Of a DNA stretch of 55,246 bases, positions 16,171-24,564 are shown in pieces. The stretch is from Candidatus Accumulibacter meliphilus. GTDB taxonomy: Bacteria > Pseudomonadota > Gammaproteobacteria > Burkholderiales > Rhodocyclaceae. The translations under genes and the position numbers were made by a program. The DNA is taken from assembly GCA_003332265.1 (NCBI GenBank), contig QPGA01000002.1, positions 143,976 through 199,221 of the forward strand, in the 5' to 3' direction. The notes under the pieces are model-generated. The model was not told the DNA's origin and did no database searches. It was given only the letters and a program-made list of their open reading frames with translations. Position 1 is the first letter of the stretch. The number at the start of each line of letters is the position of its first letter.

Positions 16171-17635
16171 TGGTCTCTTCGGGGTAAGCGAATTTGCCTA
16201 CCAGCAGGCGTTCGCGCGGAGCAAGCTGGTCGGAGTCAGGCGCCTCTCGGAGCGATTTCGTCTCGCCGCCAGCGTTATGTTTCAGCGAGAACGCTTTGAG
16301 CGATTGCGACCCGCCTGGGGGGAGTGTTGCAACGAGGTCGGTCCAGGTGACTGTCCGCGGGGCCGAAAAAGTATCGAATTGCGCCGCCAGCCAGGAACGC
16401 CAGATCTGTTCTTCACGGAAGTCGAGTGCGCGGGCGAGGTCGATCTCGACCCAGACCTCGAGCAGCGGCGGTTCGAGAAGCAACCGCAACGGCTTGATTG
16501 CCAGGGCCAACTCGGCGCGTTCGTGGATGCCGATGTCGATGTCGCCATTGCGCAGCGTATGGTTGGCGGACATGTCCTGCCATTGTCCGTCCTGGTCGAC
16601 GAATGGCCTCGGATAGACGCCACCATCAGCGGACGGCCGCAGTTCGGTGACCTCGTCGGGAGTGGTGAGGATGGCGCTGATCTTGCTCCAGCGCACACGC
16701 TCGCCCGAACCCAGACTGTCGAAGTAGCTTTGCAAGGCCCGCCTGATCTGCTCGCTGACGGCTTGCTTGCGCTGCTCCGGAAAGTCCTCGTTCAGCACCA
16801 GCGTCCCCGCAACTTCGACGACTACCCGCTGGCTGCGCACGACGCTGACCAGGATTCCCGCCGTACGGACTTCCTCGATCACGCTTCTGGCCTGTTCGAG
16901 CAAGTCGTCATCGATGTCCTTGTCACCGAGGACGACTTCGATCTTGCCCGGCTTGCGCGTGTCTTCGCGCACCTTGACCTCGGCGATACCGAGCGCGCGT
17001 ACCGCCTGTTCGATCGCCGCCGGTGTGCCGAGCATGGTTTCCTGGAGCAGACGGCGCGCCCGCTCGCGCAGCTCGTCGTCGGTTTCCTCGCTTTGCCGCA
17101 GCAACAGATCGGCGTGGTTGAGGACGGTGTCTACGCCCCAGATCGGCCTCGGCATCAGGTTCAGCGCGCCGGCCTTGACTGCCTTCTCGCCGGGTTCTAG
17201 CGAGCGCACGCGGACGGTGACCTCCTGCCCGCTCTTGGCCAGGACGGCGTCCGCGACCGTTACGCAGACCGGCGCGCCGCGGCCGCTGACCAAGGTTCCG
17301 GAGGGCACTGGAATGTCGGCGGCTGCCGGTTGCGGGCGCCGAAAAGTCACCAGCCCTTCGAGATGCCCGGCGCGCTGGCGATTCATGCCGAGCAGGGCGA
17401 CGACGTTGTCGAGCGCGACGCCTTCGGCGGTGTCCAGGAAGCCGTACTGGTAGACCTTGCGCAATTGCTGGTAGCAGACAGCCAACTCACGGGCGAAGGC
17501 CTCGGTCAGCGTGCGCACGACACTGCCTTCGCTGTCGTCGGTCAGCGGACTACCAGTGGCGGCGGCGAGCGATTGCAGCAGGTCGCTGGTCAGGGTGGCG
17601 AAGTCCTTGCTGTCGAAAGGCGTTTCAGCTGGCAT
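16163..17635 (-). CDS. Baseplate assembly protein J (gpJ-like wedge)
   Basis: The 490-residue product matches the baseplate-J family (P2 gpJ, T4 gp6, Afp11). It opens with a helical region (GSVVRTLTEAFARELAVCYQ, then YGFLDTAEGVALDNVVALLG), followed by the hallmark RPQPAAADIPVPSGTLVSG segment. Further on come ELRERARRLLQETMLGTPAA and IEQAVRALGIAEVKVREDTR, typical of the central domain. Two copies of this family dimerise in each wedge and drive sheath contraction. It lies between gp25 and the gpI-position gene, as in other contractile tails, and overlaps both neighbours by 8-11 bases. Confidence 0.92.
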   Translation of the reverse strand: MPAETPFDSKDFATLTSDLLQSLAAATGSPLTDDSEGSVVRTLTEAFARELAVCYQQLRKVYQYGFLDTAEGVALDNVVALLGMNRQRAGHLEGLVTFRRPQPAAADIPVPSGTLVSGRGAPVCVTVADAVLAKSGQEVTVRVRSLEPGEKAVKAGALNLMPRPIWGVDTVLNHADLLLRQSEETDDELRERARRLLQETMLGTPAAIEQAVRALGIAEVKVREDTRKPGKIEVVLGDKDIDDDLLEQARSVIEEVRTAGILVSVVRSQRVVVEVAGTLVLNEDFPEQRKQAVSEQIRRALQSYFDSLGSGERVRWSKISAILTTPDEVTELRPSADGGVYPRPFVDQDGQWQDMSANHTLRNGDIDIGIHERAELALAIKPLRLLLEPPLLEVWVEIDLARALDFREEQIWRSWLAAQFDTFSAPRTVTWTDLVATLPPGGSQSLKAFSLKHNAGGETKSLREAPDSDQLAPRERLLVGKFAYPEETNG

Positions 17636-18041
17636 CGAGGCTCACTCCTATCTGCGCGGATTCGCCGCCGGTAGACCGGACTTCCGCATCGACATCGACG
17701 ACACCCGGCGCATCGGAGCGCGGCTGGACAACGACCCGCACGACCTCGGCGACACGCGGGTCGTCGAGTAGCGTCTGGCGAACGATGCGGCGCATCAATT
17801 CGAGATTGGCGCGGTCCAGCCGTGCACCGAGCAATTCGCGGATGCGGCTGCCGTAGCGCGGATGCCCGAGCGCTTCGAGTTCTCCCTGATCAACCAGCAG
17901 CCGCAGGGTCAGGGCCTGCACCAGGTTGTCGATGCCGCTGACCGCTGCCAGGCCCCTGCTGCCGGTCGCGAGTTCGACGACCGGGCCATGGCCGGTATCT
18001 TGGAAAACGATCCGCAAATCGGTCTTGAATGTGTCGGTCAT
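17625..18041 (-). CDS. gp25/gpW-like baseplate wedge protein
   Basis: The 138-residue product fits the gpW/gp25 family in length and pattern: a region with SRGLAAVSGIDNLVQALTLR, then GELEALGHPRYGSRIRELLG and the family's helix with LELMRRIVRQTLLDDPRVAE. In T4 this protein caps the innermost sheath ring and nucleates sheath assembly. Its ATG overlaps the upstream stop as TAATG. It directly precedes the gpJ-like gene, which is the conserved order. Confidence 0.9.
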   Translation of the reverse strand: MTDTFKTDLRIVFQDTGHGPVVELATGSRGLAAVSGIDNLVQALTLRLLVDQGELEALGHPRYGSRIRELLGARLDRANLELMRRIVRQTLLDDPRVAEVVRVVVQPRSDAPGVVDVDAEVRSTGGESAQIGVSLDAS

Positions 18042-18691
18042 TACATCAGTTTCCCAGGACCGGTGGTTGCGCCTGGCGAGCAGGGTATCCCCGGCGCTAC
18101 CTTGGCCTGCGTCAGCAGGAGAGCCAGCGCCTCGGCGATGATTTTGGCGATTGCGCCGGCCAGGGCAGGGGCGCTGGTGCCGAGCAAACCGTTCTCGATC
18201 GTGAGCTCGTCGACCAGCGGTTGCAACTGGTCCTGGTCCACTTTGCGGATCCAGATCAGCGGCCCCGGGCTGCTGGTAAGCAGACCGACGATGGCAATTC
18301 CGGTATCAACCAGAACCTGCGCCGTGAATAGGGCGACGGCCTGCTCCAAGCTTGCGGCAATCGTCTTCGCCAAGTTTGGAGCGTTCTCGCCGGCTATCCC
18401 TCCAGCGTCGAGGTTGGCCTGCGCCAGGGCTTCGAGCTGTACAGCCGTCGGGCCAGTCGGTGGCAAGACAAGGGGGCCGGGGCCTGTGGTGCTGCCGCTG
18501 TTCCCGGGCGGCGGGGCAGAGGCCGGGATGCCGAGCTCGACCTCCGCCTTGTCCAGGAAGATGGCCAGCGCCTGCGCCGTGGTTTCTGCCAACGCCAGCG
18601 CTAGCTTCTTGTCGTATGCGCCGCGGATACCAGCGCTGTCCAGTGCGGAGCGGGCGAAGCCTTCGAGTTGGTCAGTGGTGGGCGATGGCAT
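18041..18691 (-). CDS. Baseplate-region protein built of three ~70-residue repeats
   Basis: The 216-residue product is three diverged copies of one helical unit: QLEGFARSALDSAGIRGAYD..., QLEALAQANLDAGGIAGENA... and QLQPLVDELTIENGLLGTSA.... Each is followed by a helix of the type LALALAETTAQALAIFLDKA ending V-x-x-GI. Two Pro/Thr/Gly linkers carry TGPGPLVLPPTGP and TTGPGKL. I recognise no family. It lies between the spike and gp25 with only 3-4 bp gaps, so it is probably a structural part of the hub or wedge. The threefold repeat could present pseudo-threefold symmetry, for example to match a trimeric spike or adapt to the sixfold baseplate. That is inference. Confidence 0.72.
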   Translation of the reverse strand: MPSPTTDQLEGFARSALDSAGIRGAYDKKLALALAETTAQALAIFLDKAEVELGIPASAPPPGNSGSTTGPGPLVLPPTGPTAVQLEALAQANLDAGGIAGENAPNLAKTIAASLEQAVALFTAQVLVDTGIAIVGLLTSSPGPLIWIRKVDQDQLQPLVDELTIENGLLGTSAPALAGAIAKIIAEALALLLTQAKVAPGIPCSPGATTGPGKLM

Positions 18692-18694
18692 GGA

Positions 18695-19345
18695 TCAGCC
18701 TTTGGGCTCGTCGGTTTTCGGCCGCCCAACTTTGACGGCTTTAAACCCGACTAGCGGAGCGCCGGTGAAGTAGCACTTGTGCGTCTCTTCGGTAATTACC
18801 CCGCCGAGGGGGAACTTGCCATCGGCTGCGATTTCGCAATCGACACATGTCAGCTTCACCTTGCCTTTGACGGTGATGTTCAGGTCGGTCTCGCCGGCGA
18901 TCTCGATGTTGTCGTCTTGATGCATGGTCAGCACCGTCGTGCCGCTTGTCAGCACCAGCGCGCCCTGTTTGTCGATGGCCAGCGAGGTCTTGCCGTGCAG
19001 CGGTGCTTCGACCTGCCACTCGTTTTCGTCGTGCAGGGGTGGCCGTGCCTGATCGGAATACAACCGGCCGACGACCACCGCACGGTTGGCATCGCCGCCG
19101 ACGTAGCTCAGCAGCACCAGATCGCCAACCGCCGGCGTGCTGACCATGCCGACATGTGGCGTTGCGATCGGCACCTTGCGCAATTCCAGATCGCCTTCGC
19201 GGAGCTTGACGTTGCAGTAGTGGTTGTACGTGTCGCTCTCGTCGGCGTGCGGGAAGACACTGGTGACCACAGCGAGGTCGCCAAGGCGTAAGGCGCGTAA
19301 CTCGTCGCGGACGACGGCGCGGATGATGGCGATCGGATCGTTCAT
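18695..19345 (-). CDS. Baseplate spike protein, gpV/VgrG-gp5 OB-fold type
   Basis: The 216-residue product has the gpV/phage_base_V pattern: an N-terminal helix (IIRAVVRDELRALRLGDLAV), an OB fold (VVTSVFPHADESDTYNHYCN to ATPHVGMVSTPAVGDLVLLS) with the typical YVGGDANRAVVVGRLY, and a C-terminal beta-helix (GKTSLAIDKQGALVLTSGTT, IEIAGETDLNITVKGKVKLT). The end (FTGAPLVGFKAVKVG) may contact a tip or cargo. The spike is separate from the gpD-like hub at 21853-22887, unlike the fused VgrG of T6SS and Afp8 of classical eCIS. Confidence 0.88.
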   Translation of the reverse strand: MNDPIAIIRAVVRDELRALRLGDLAVVTSVFPHADESDTYNHYCNVKLREGDLELRKVPIATPHVGMVSTPAVGDLVLLSYVGGDANRAVVVGRLYSDQARPPLHDENEWQVEAPLHGKTSLAIDKQGALVLTSGTTVLTMHQDDNIEIAGETDLNITVKGKVKLTCVDCEIAADGKFPLGGVITEETHKCYFTGAPLVGFKAVKVGRPKTDEPKG

Positions 19346-19351
19346 TAATAG

Positions 19352-20431
19352 CTATCCAGCGTCGTTACGCGTGTCGTCGAAGCCTTCTGGCAAGGCGCCG
19401 GCGTCGAACGGTTTGGCCCATTTCAGGGACGTGGTCGCGACATTGAGGTGCATTAGCCGGTTGAGCGTCGGATTGTCGAGCTGGCCGTTAACGGTTAGCC
19501 CGTTGACCTTCTGGAAACGACGCAGGCGTCGCTGCAGCAGGGCGTCGAAGACCGTGGCATCGGTCACCGCCGGCTCGACGTAGCCCATTTTCTCAAGCAG
19601 ACCGTTGGCCTCGGCGATGTCCAGTCCGGCGGCGCTGTCCGCACCGGAGAAGGCGAACTCATAGATCGTTTCGCTATCTTCGCCGGCACCCCAGCGTCCC
19701 TCTGCCCGGTTGGGCAGGGCCGCCTCCGCGACGGGCCAGAGCCGCCGCCCGCCAAGGAAGGTCACCTCTTGTTCGCCGCTCTTGTCCTTGCCGAGGCTGC
19801 GGATGGCGATGGGCCGGGCGAGCGCCATTGCCAGCAGGCGCAGCTTGCCGGAGGTCGCGAGGTCCACATGCGTTTCGGTAGTGGCACCGAGGCCTTTTTC
19901 GTCGAGCGGAAGCTGCTTGAGACACAGGAGGGCGTAGAGTTCCTCGTCGATCTGATCCAGGTCTTCGGGTTCGGGGACCTTGTCGGCAAGGTCCATGACG
20001 CCTTCGATGACGGCGCCCGCGGCACGCAGTGGGTTGACCGCGCCGTCGTCCCCGATGACCTTGCTCAGGGAACGGTTGAAGTCGTCGGTAGTGATCGTTC
20101 GCAGCATCTCGCCGCCGACCTCGACGGCGGCTGTGGCAGCGTCGGCGGTAGTGAGCAGATCCCTGGCCTTCAGCGTCAGGCCTGCGAGGTAGAGCACTGC
20201 GTAAATCAGGCCCTGGTCTACCGCCGGGATGACTGCTCTCGATATATGATCGCCGTCCTTCTGGTACGCGCGGATACGCGCGATACGCACCCAGCGCGGC
20301 GCCTGTCCTTGACGTTTGATGCCTTCGAGCGATTCCCGAACAAGGCGCAGTAGCCTGGCAATGGCGGTGAACGGGTTGGCAGCTTCGGCGGTCGCGGTGC
20401 CGGTTGCCGGGGAGGGGTTCAGATCGCTCAT
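19352..20431 (-). CDS. Tail operon protein with C-terminal peptidoglycan-binding domain
   Basis: The 359-residue product has a helical N-terminus (IARLLRLVRESLEGIKRQGQ), a long middle region without a recognised domain, and near the end a PG_binding_1-like motif: LLQRRLRRFQKVNGLTVNGQ followed by LDNPTLNRLMHLNV. Such domains bind cell-wall peptidoglycan, so the protein could anchor the baseplate to the wall or help puncture it. It overlaps the upstream gene by ATGA. A wall-binding protein among the hub genes suggests either cell-wall anchoring from inside or target-wall engagement. The sequence alone cannot decide between them. Confidence 0.75.
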   Translation of the reverse strand: MSDLNPSPATGTATAEAANPFTAIARLLRLVRESLEGIKRQGQAPRWVRIARIRAYQKDGDHISRAVIPAVDQGLIYAVLYLAGLTLKARDLLTTADAATAAVEVGGEMLRTITTDDFNRSLSKVIGDDGAVNPLRAAGAVIEGVMDLADKVPEPEDLDQIDEELYALLCLKQLPLDEKGLGATTETHVDLATSGKLRLLAMALARPIAIRSLGKDKSGEQEVTFLGGRRLWPVAEAALPNRAEGRWGAGEDSETIYEFAFSGADSAAGLDIAEANGLLEKMGYVEPAVTDATVFDALLQRRLRRFQKVNGLTVNGQLDNPTLNRLMHLNVATTSLKWAKPFDAGALPEGFDDTRNDAG

Positions 20432-20967
20432 GACAACGTGCCTCCATTGGTCGATTGAGGGAGGGTGGGCTGAGACGGGGCTGGCGCCGTGTTTGCCGCT
20501 TGCAATTCGTCGAGTCTGGCGCCGAGGGCGTTCAGACGTTCGCTGGTATCTTTCAGCTCGCCAGGATCCGGGAGGCTGTCGCTCAGGCGAAGCGCTGCAT
20601 CGAGATAGGCGGCACTCGTGTGGATGCCGTCCACCAATGGCTGGAAAGGCGCGTTGCGCAGGGCGAGCATTCTCGTCAGTTCCTTTAGTGCTTCACCGTC
20701 GGCGAAATCCTCGAGGCTGTCGCCGAGAACCTCAAAGCTGGCGACGACCGTATCGGCTTTCAGAACAGGATCGTGCAGTCTGTTGAGAGCGCGTGCGAGT
20801 CGGGTCAGCGCGTCGGCGAGAAACTCCAGAGCTGCGGCGAGCTGCTTTTCGGCACCAAGGCGGCGGGCAATGGACGGCGCATTCTTGGCGGCCGAGGTTT
20901 TCAACAGGTCATCAAGGCTGGCCAGAAAGGAGTTGAGCTCGCCGAAAATGTTGACCGAGGTGCTCAT
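20428..20967 (-). CDS. Helical tail-operon protein of unknown function
   Basis: The 179-residue product is mostly alpha-helical with coiled-coil character (AAALEFLADALTRLARALNR, DTSERLNALGARLDELQAAN) and ends in a Pro/Ser/Thr tail. ATGA overlaps on both sides mark tight translational coupling with the 295-residue gene upstream and the peptidoglycan-binding gene downstream. I recognise no family. It could be an adaptor or chaperone for either neighbour. Confidence 0.65.
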   Translation of the reverse strand: MSTSVNIFGELNSFLASLDDLLKTSAAKNAPSIARRLGAEKQLAAALEFLADALTRLARALNRLHDPVLKADTVVASFEVLGDSLEDFADGEALKELTRMLALRNAPFQPLVDGIHTSAAYLDAALRLSDSLPDPGELKDTSERLNALGARLDELQAANTAPAPSQPTLPQSTNGGTLS

Positions 20968-21851
20968 CGTTTTTGCCCGAAAAGCGACTGGATATCGGCC
21001 AGCGGGTCGAAACCGCTGACCTGTCCGATCAGCTTGCCAGCACGCTCGGCAACGTCTTGCGCCCTCTTGAGGAATTCGAGGCCGTCAACCAGGGCCTCGA
21101 CCAGTGGGCCGGCGCGCCGCAGATCGACGCCCGTCAGATCACTGACGAAGTCGAGTCCCTCGTCGGCGTACTTCTCCAGGAAGCCGGCCAGGCCCTCTTC
21201 GTCGCGCAAGGCCTGGATCAAACCAACCGCCTTGCCGGGGTCGAGGCGGCTCACCGTCTGCAGCATGCCGCTGAAATTCGCGCCGCTCAATTGCTTGGCA
21301 TTCACGGCGATGCTCTTGCCGAGGTCGGTGGCGCTCAGATGATCAAGAACCTTCGGATTTTGCAGCAGGGCGGTGGGCAGGCTCGCGGGATCGAGGAGCA
21401 CACCGGCTGCAGCCAGGCTGTCGCTGCCCCAGGCATCGGCGTCCGCCGCCACATGCCCGTCGATTTGCAGCTGCAGCGCGGCAGCCGGTCCCGGCGAGCG
21501 TTTGTATTCACGCAAACGCAAGGTGTAACGGTAGCGATCCGGATAGCCGGCCACCTGGCGGACCTGCAGATCTTCGATGAGCACTTCGGTCAGCTCGCTG
21601 CCGATCACCACATCGGCGGCGAAGGGCAGGGGTTCGGCGGCGAGCTGCGCTGCACGCAGCTGTTCGAGTCCGGGCAAGGCGGCGGCGCCGAGCAAGAGGC
21701 CATCGACGAGCACCGTTACCGGATCGCGGCCAAGGTCCTGGAAGATACTGCCATCCTGGCGTGGCGCGTGCTGCTCGACGAGAGCTCTGGACTCCTCGGT
21801 GTAGACGTTCTGAACGCCATTGAGCTCGATCTGACCGATGCGTACCGTCAT
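20964..21851 (-). CDS. Hub-adaptor-like tail protein (DNA-circulation N-terminal-like)
   Basis: The N-terminal ~130 of 295 residues (VRIGQIELNGVQNVYTEESR, then QDLGRDPVTVLVDGLLLGAA and DLQVRQVAGYPDRYRYTLRL) resemble the beta-rich fold of baseplate adaptor proteins, including the N-terminal domain of Mu-type DNA-circulation proteins. In contractile tails such proteins join the tube end to the hub. The C-terminal half is helical (PTALLQNPKVLDHLSATDLG; VEALVDGLEFLKRAQDVAER). The gene follows the gpD-like hub by one base and precedes the helical 179-residue gene. The fold-level assignment is tentative. Confidence 0.6.
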   Translation of the reverse strand: MTVRIGQIELNGVQNVYTEESRALVEQHAPRQDGSIFQDLGRDPVTVLVDGLLLGAAALPGLEQLRAAQLAAEPLPFAADVVIGSELTEVLIEDLQVRQVAGYPDRYRYTLRLREYKRSPGPAAALQLQIDGHVAADADAWGSDSLAAAGVLLDPASLPTALLQNPKVLDHLSATDLGKSIAVNAKQLSGANFSGMLQTVSRLDPGKAVGLIQALRDEEGLAGFLEKYADEGLDFVSDLTGVDLRRAGPLVEALVDGLEFLKRAQDVAERAGKLIGQVSGFDPLADIQSLFGQKR

Positions 21852-21852
21852 C

Positions 21853-22887
21853 TCAGAACTCCATCCGGGTCACGAAGCCACGCCGGCGACTGAGAACATG
21901 ACTGACCTGGCGGACGCGCAATGCATGCGGTCCCGACAGCAGTTCGGCCGCCGCGTGTCGGGGAGGAATGCCCACGAGACGGACTCGATCACCGGGCATC
22001 ACGCCGGGTCTGCCGATGACTTCGAGCCGCCCGCGCAGCCAGCGCGATGCCAGTGCACGCATCTGCGCTTCGGCCACGTGTTGCGCAGCCTCGCCACTGC
22101 GCACAACACCGAGCGTCAGGCGGCGCGGTCGTTGGCCGGTCTGGCCGACCGCCACCGTGCCCTGCGGATCGATTGCCGCCCTGCCACTTACCCCGGCCAG
22201 ATCGCTCGCCAGCCAGCAGAACTTGTCAGCACCCTGGCTGCCTGCCGCGCCTTCACCGAAGATCTCGACACTGTCGTGGATCGGCGGCGTTGCCCGGATC
22301 TCGATCTGCAGCAAATTCATCGTGTACTCGAAACCGTGCGCGGCACCCTGTTCGCCAGGGGTGACAAAATGCGCTTTGCCTTCGCCATCGGTAAACAGGT
22401 CAGCCCCGCACCAGTCGGCGAGGTCGAGCACCTGCCGCAAGGCGCCAGGACTGCGGGACAGCACGTACGACGGGAGATTGAAGCCTTTGGTGATACGACC
22501 GGTCGTCACCCCTGCCTGTTGCAGGACGTCCTTGATCACGAAATCGACATCAACGTTTTCGTAGCTGGCCTCGGTTTCGAGGCTAGCCAGCTTGCGAAGA
22601 TCGTCGTACGCGGTGACGTGCTGGCCACCGGCATCGATGCGCACCGTATCGACTGTCCCGGTGAACACTTTCCGCAGACCGTTGCCCGCGTCCAAGTCGA
22701 CGCGCAGGGCTTCGCCCGCTTGCGGTGCGGTCGTCTCCGGGTCGCCGAACAGCAGCTCGCAAACCCCACCGGCACCGTCCATGCCGAGCCGGACAAGCAA
22801 AGAGAGCAGCTGCCGTCGGCTCTGCGCCGCGTCGCTGCTCGCAGTTTGTCGGCCGATCTCGATGCGGTAGGCCAGCGCGTCGCTCAT
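21853..22887 (-). CDS. gpD-like baseplate hub protein
   Basis: The 344-residue product follows the late-control gene D/hub pattern (P2 gpD, T4 gp27, N-terminal VgrG): an N-terminal beta barrel with LRVDLDAGNGLRKVFTGTVD, VIKDVLQQAGV in the second subdomain, the hallmark SRSPGALRQVLDLADWCGAD LF stretch, and a final tube-like domain with RGRLEVIGRPGVMPGDRVRL. Three copies would bridge the sixfold tube to the threefold spike. The spike (gpV-like) is a separate gene 2.5 kb downstream in the operon. Confidence 0.87.
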   Translation of the reverse strand: MSDALAYRIEIGRQTASSDAAQSRRQLLSLLVRLGMDGAGGVCELLFGDPETTAPQAGEALRVDLDAGNGLRKVFTGTVDTVRIDAGGQHVTAYDDLRKLASLETEASYENVDVDFVIKDVLQQAGVTTGRITKGFNLPSYVLSRSPGALRQVLDLADWCGADLFTDGEGKAHFVTPGEQGAAHGFEYTMNLLQIEIRATPPIHDSVEIFGEGAAGSQGADKFCWLASDLAGVSGRAAIDPQGTVAVGQTGQRPRRLTLGVVRSGEAAQHVAEAQMRALASRWLRGRLEVIGRPGVMPGDRVRLVGIPPRHAAAELLSGPHALRVRQVSHVLSRRRGFVTRMEF

Positions 22888-22890
22888 CGC

Positions 22891-24564
22891 TCAGAGCTCC
22901 AGCCCGTGGCGGCGCGCTGCCGCACGCAGGACGTCGGTCAGCGCGTCTTCCAGCGTGGCCGGGTCGAGGGCGGTGTCGGGGTTATCAGCAGCCAGAGTTA
23001 CGGTGACGTTGAATGTGTTACGTACCAGACTCGAGGATTCAGCTTCGGTTGTCGCGAGCCTGGCTGTATCGAGCCGCGCCTGGCTGAGGCGGTAAGCCTG
23101 TTCGAGTGACGGCTCGACAGCGGCGGCGAAACGCCTGGCGGCTGCCTGGGCATCCTTGCCAGGCGGGGCTGGGTTGCCTAGATGAGGCGTTGGGAACGAC
23201 GTTTCGGGGGGCAAGATTTGCCGTGGGCGGAGAGGGATTCCGGCGAGCCGGTGCGAGGGTTTGGCAGCTGTGAGTGGCGAAGTTGCTGGCGGTTGGGCGG
23301 TTGCCGACGTGGATGTGGAAGCTGAGGTGTCGACATGCCTCGTTTGGTCGCCATAGGCAGAAAGCGCTGCAAAAGCAGCTTCGGGCAAAGGTGTACCGGG
23401 GGCGGGGTCGGACCCGTGCAACGGCGCTGCCGGCGGAATCGACAAGTGCTCGGTTTGGCCGTCGGTGGCCGGCGATCGGCAGAGGGGGGCGGAGTCGGCA
23501 ATGCGTGAGTTCGGGCCGGAATGGACTGTCGTCCGCAATGTCGGAAAGTCCGTTCCGGCGCCGGAGGCGGTCAGTGGCGGCGGTGGGCTGGTCGTCGATG
23601 GCGAGTTCGTCGAAATCGCTCGCGGACCAGCGAGTGGGTCCGTTTCGCTTGGCTCGTCACTTGCCGTATGTGGGGCCGACAGCGGATACATGGAATTCGG
23701 TGGCATGGGGTACGGCGCGCGGTCGTTGCCAGGCGCCACCGGGAAAGAGCCCGCGTGCGGTGTGGGTGCGGTACCGGCCTCGACCGAGGAGAAGGCGTCG
23801 ACGCGACGGTCGGCCAGCCGGGTTGGCGCCGAAGCATTGCCGGCAGGAGCGGTGGACGCTGTTGTTGCTGCGGGGTCGTTGGCCCCGGACGGGGATGCGC
23901 CTTGCTCAGCGGGCAATGTCCCAAATTCCGTTCCTGTGCCGGAGGCGGTCAGTGGCGGCGGTGGGCTGGTCGTCGATGGCGAGTTCGTCGAAATCGTTCG
24001 CGGACCAGCGAATGGGTCCGTTTCGCTTGGCTTGTCACTTGTCGTATGTTGGGCCGACAGCGGAAACATGGAATTCGGTGCCATGGGGTACGGCGCGAGG
24101 TCGTTGCCGGGCGCCATCGGGGAAGAGCCCGCGTGCGGTGTGGGTGCGGTACCGGCCTCGACCGAGGAGAAGGCGTCGACGCGACGGTCGGCCAGCCGGG
24201 TTGGCGCCGAAGCATTATTGGCAAGAGGGGACTGCACTACGACTTCGTGGCCGTTGGCCACGGGCGCGAATACGCCTTGCTCCGCGCCCCAGGCAAGCGC
24301 TCGCGGGGAAGCGACGCCACCTTGCTTCACTGCATATGAAACTTCAGCGGCGGGAGCTCTCGCGACCCGTTGAGCGTCGATCTTGGTCGCAAGCGGGGCC
24401 GACGGAGTGGCCACCGGCAAAGCGAACGAGATTGCACTGGCTGCCTCTTCAAGCCGGACGGAATCGAGTTCAGTCCCCAGTACTGCATGCGCATCGCCCA
24501 GCAGCGCCTGCAGGGGCGCCAGGAGCCGACGCTCGATGTCGGCCAGATGCGCGAGCTGTCGCAT
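22891..24564 (-). CDS. Pro/Ser/Thr-rich tail protein with a 126-residue internal duplication
   Basis: The 557-residue product starts with a helix (HLADIERRLLAPLQALLGDA) and ends with structured sequence (RNTFNVTVTLAADNPDTALD, then LEDALTDVLRAAARRHGLEL). Between them is a long Pro/Ser/Thr/Ala-rich region. Residues ~117-210 and ~243-336 are near-identical copies (TRLADRRVDAFSSVEAGTAP, SPSTTSPPPPLTASG), arising from a DNA duplication with a 378-bp spacing. It sits between the tube/chaperone genes and the hub, where a tape-measure gene is expected, yet no long coiled-coil tape measure is recognised anywhere in the operon. It could be a repeat-based ruler, a flexible tail-lumen protein or a cargo-related protein. 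The function is not known. Confidence 0.7.
   Translation of the reverse strand: MRQLAHLADIERRLLAPLQALLGDAHAVLGTELDSVRLEEAASAISFALPVATPSAPLATKIDAQRVARAPAAEVSYAVKQGGVASPRALAWGAEQGVFAPVANGHEVVVQSPLANNASAPTRLADRRVDAFSSVEAGTAPTPHAGSSPMAPGNDLAPYPMAPNSMFPLSAQHTTSDKPSETDPFAGPRTISTNSPSTTSPPPPLTASGTGTEFGTLPAEQGASPSGANDPAATTASTAPAGNASAPTRLADRRVDAFSSVEAGTAPTPHAGSFPVAPGNDRAPYPMPPNSMYPLSAPHTASDEPSETDPLAGPRAISTNSPSTTSPPPPLTASGAGTDFPTLRTTVHSGPNSRIADSAPLCRSPATDGQTEHLSIPPAAPLHGSDPAPGTPLPEAAFAALSAYGDQTRHVDTSASTSTSATAQPPATSPLTAAKPSHRLAGIPLRPRQILPPETSFPTPHLGNPAPPGKDAQAAARRFAAAVEPSLEQAYRLSQARLDTARLATTEAESSSLVRNTFNVTVTLAADNPDTALDPATLEDALTDVLRAAARRHGLEL
23561..24216. repeat. Two in-frame ~278-bp direct repeats, 378 bp apart
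   Basis: The copies are 23561-23838 and 23939-24216. They are largely identical with scattered substitutions, while the ~100 bp between them is not part of the repeat. The offset of 378 bp is a multiple of three and preserves the frame of the host gene, giving 126-residue periodicity in the protein. The recent appearance suggests duplication by recombination or slippage, and copy number could vary between strains. Confidence 0.85.
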
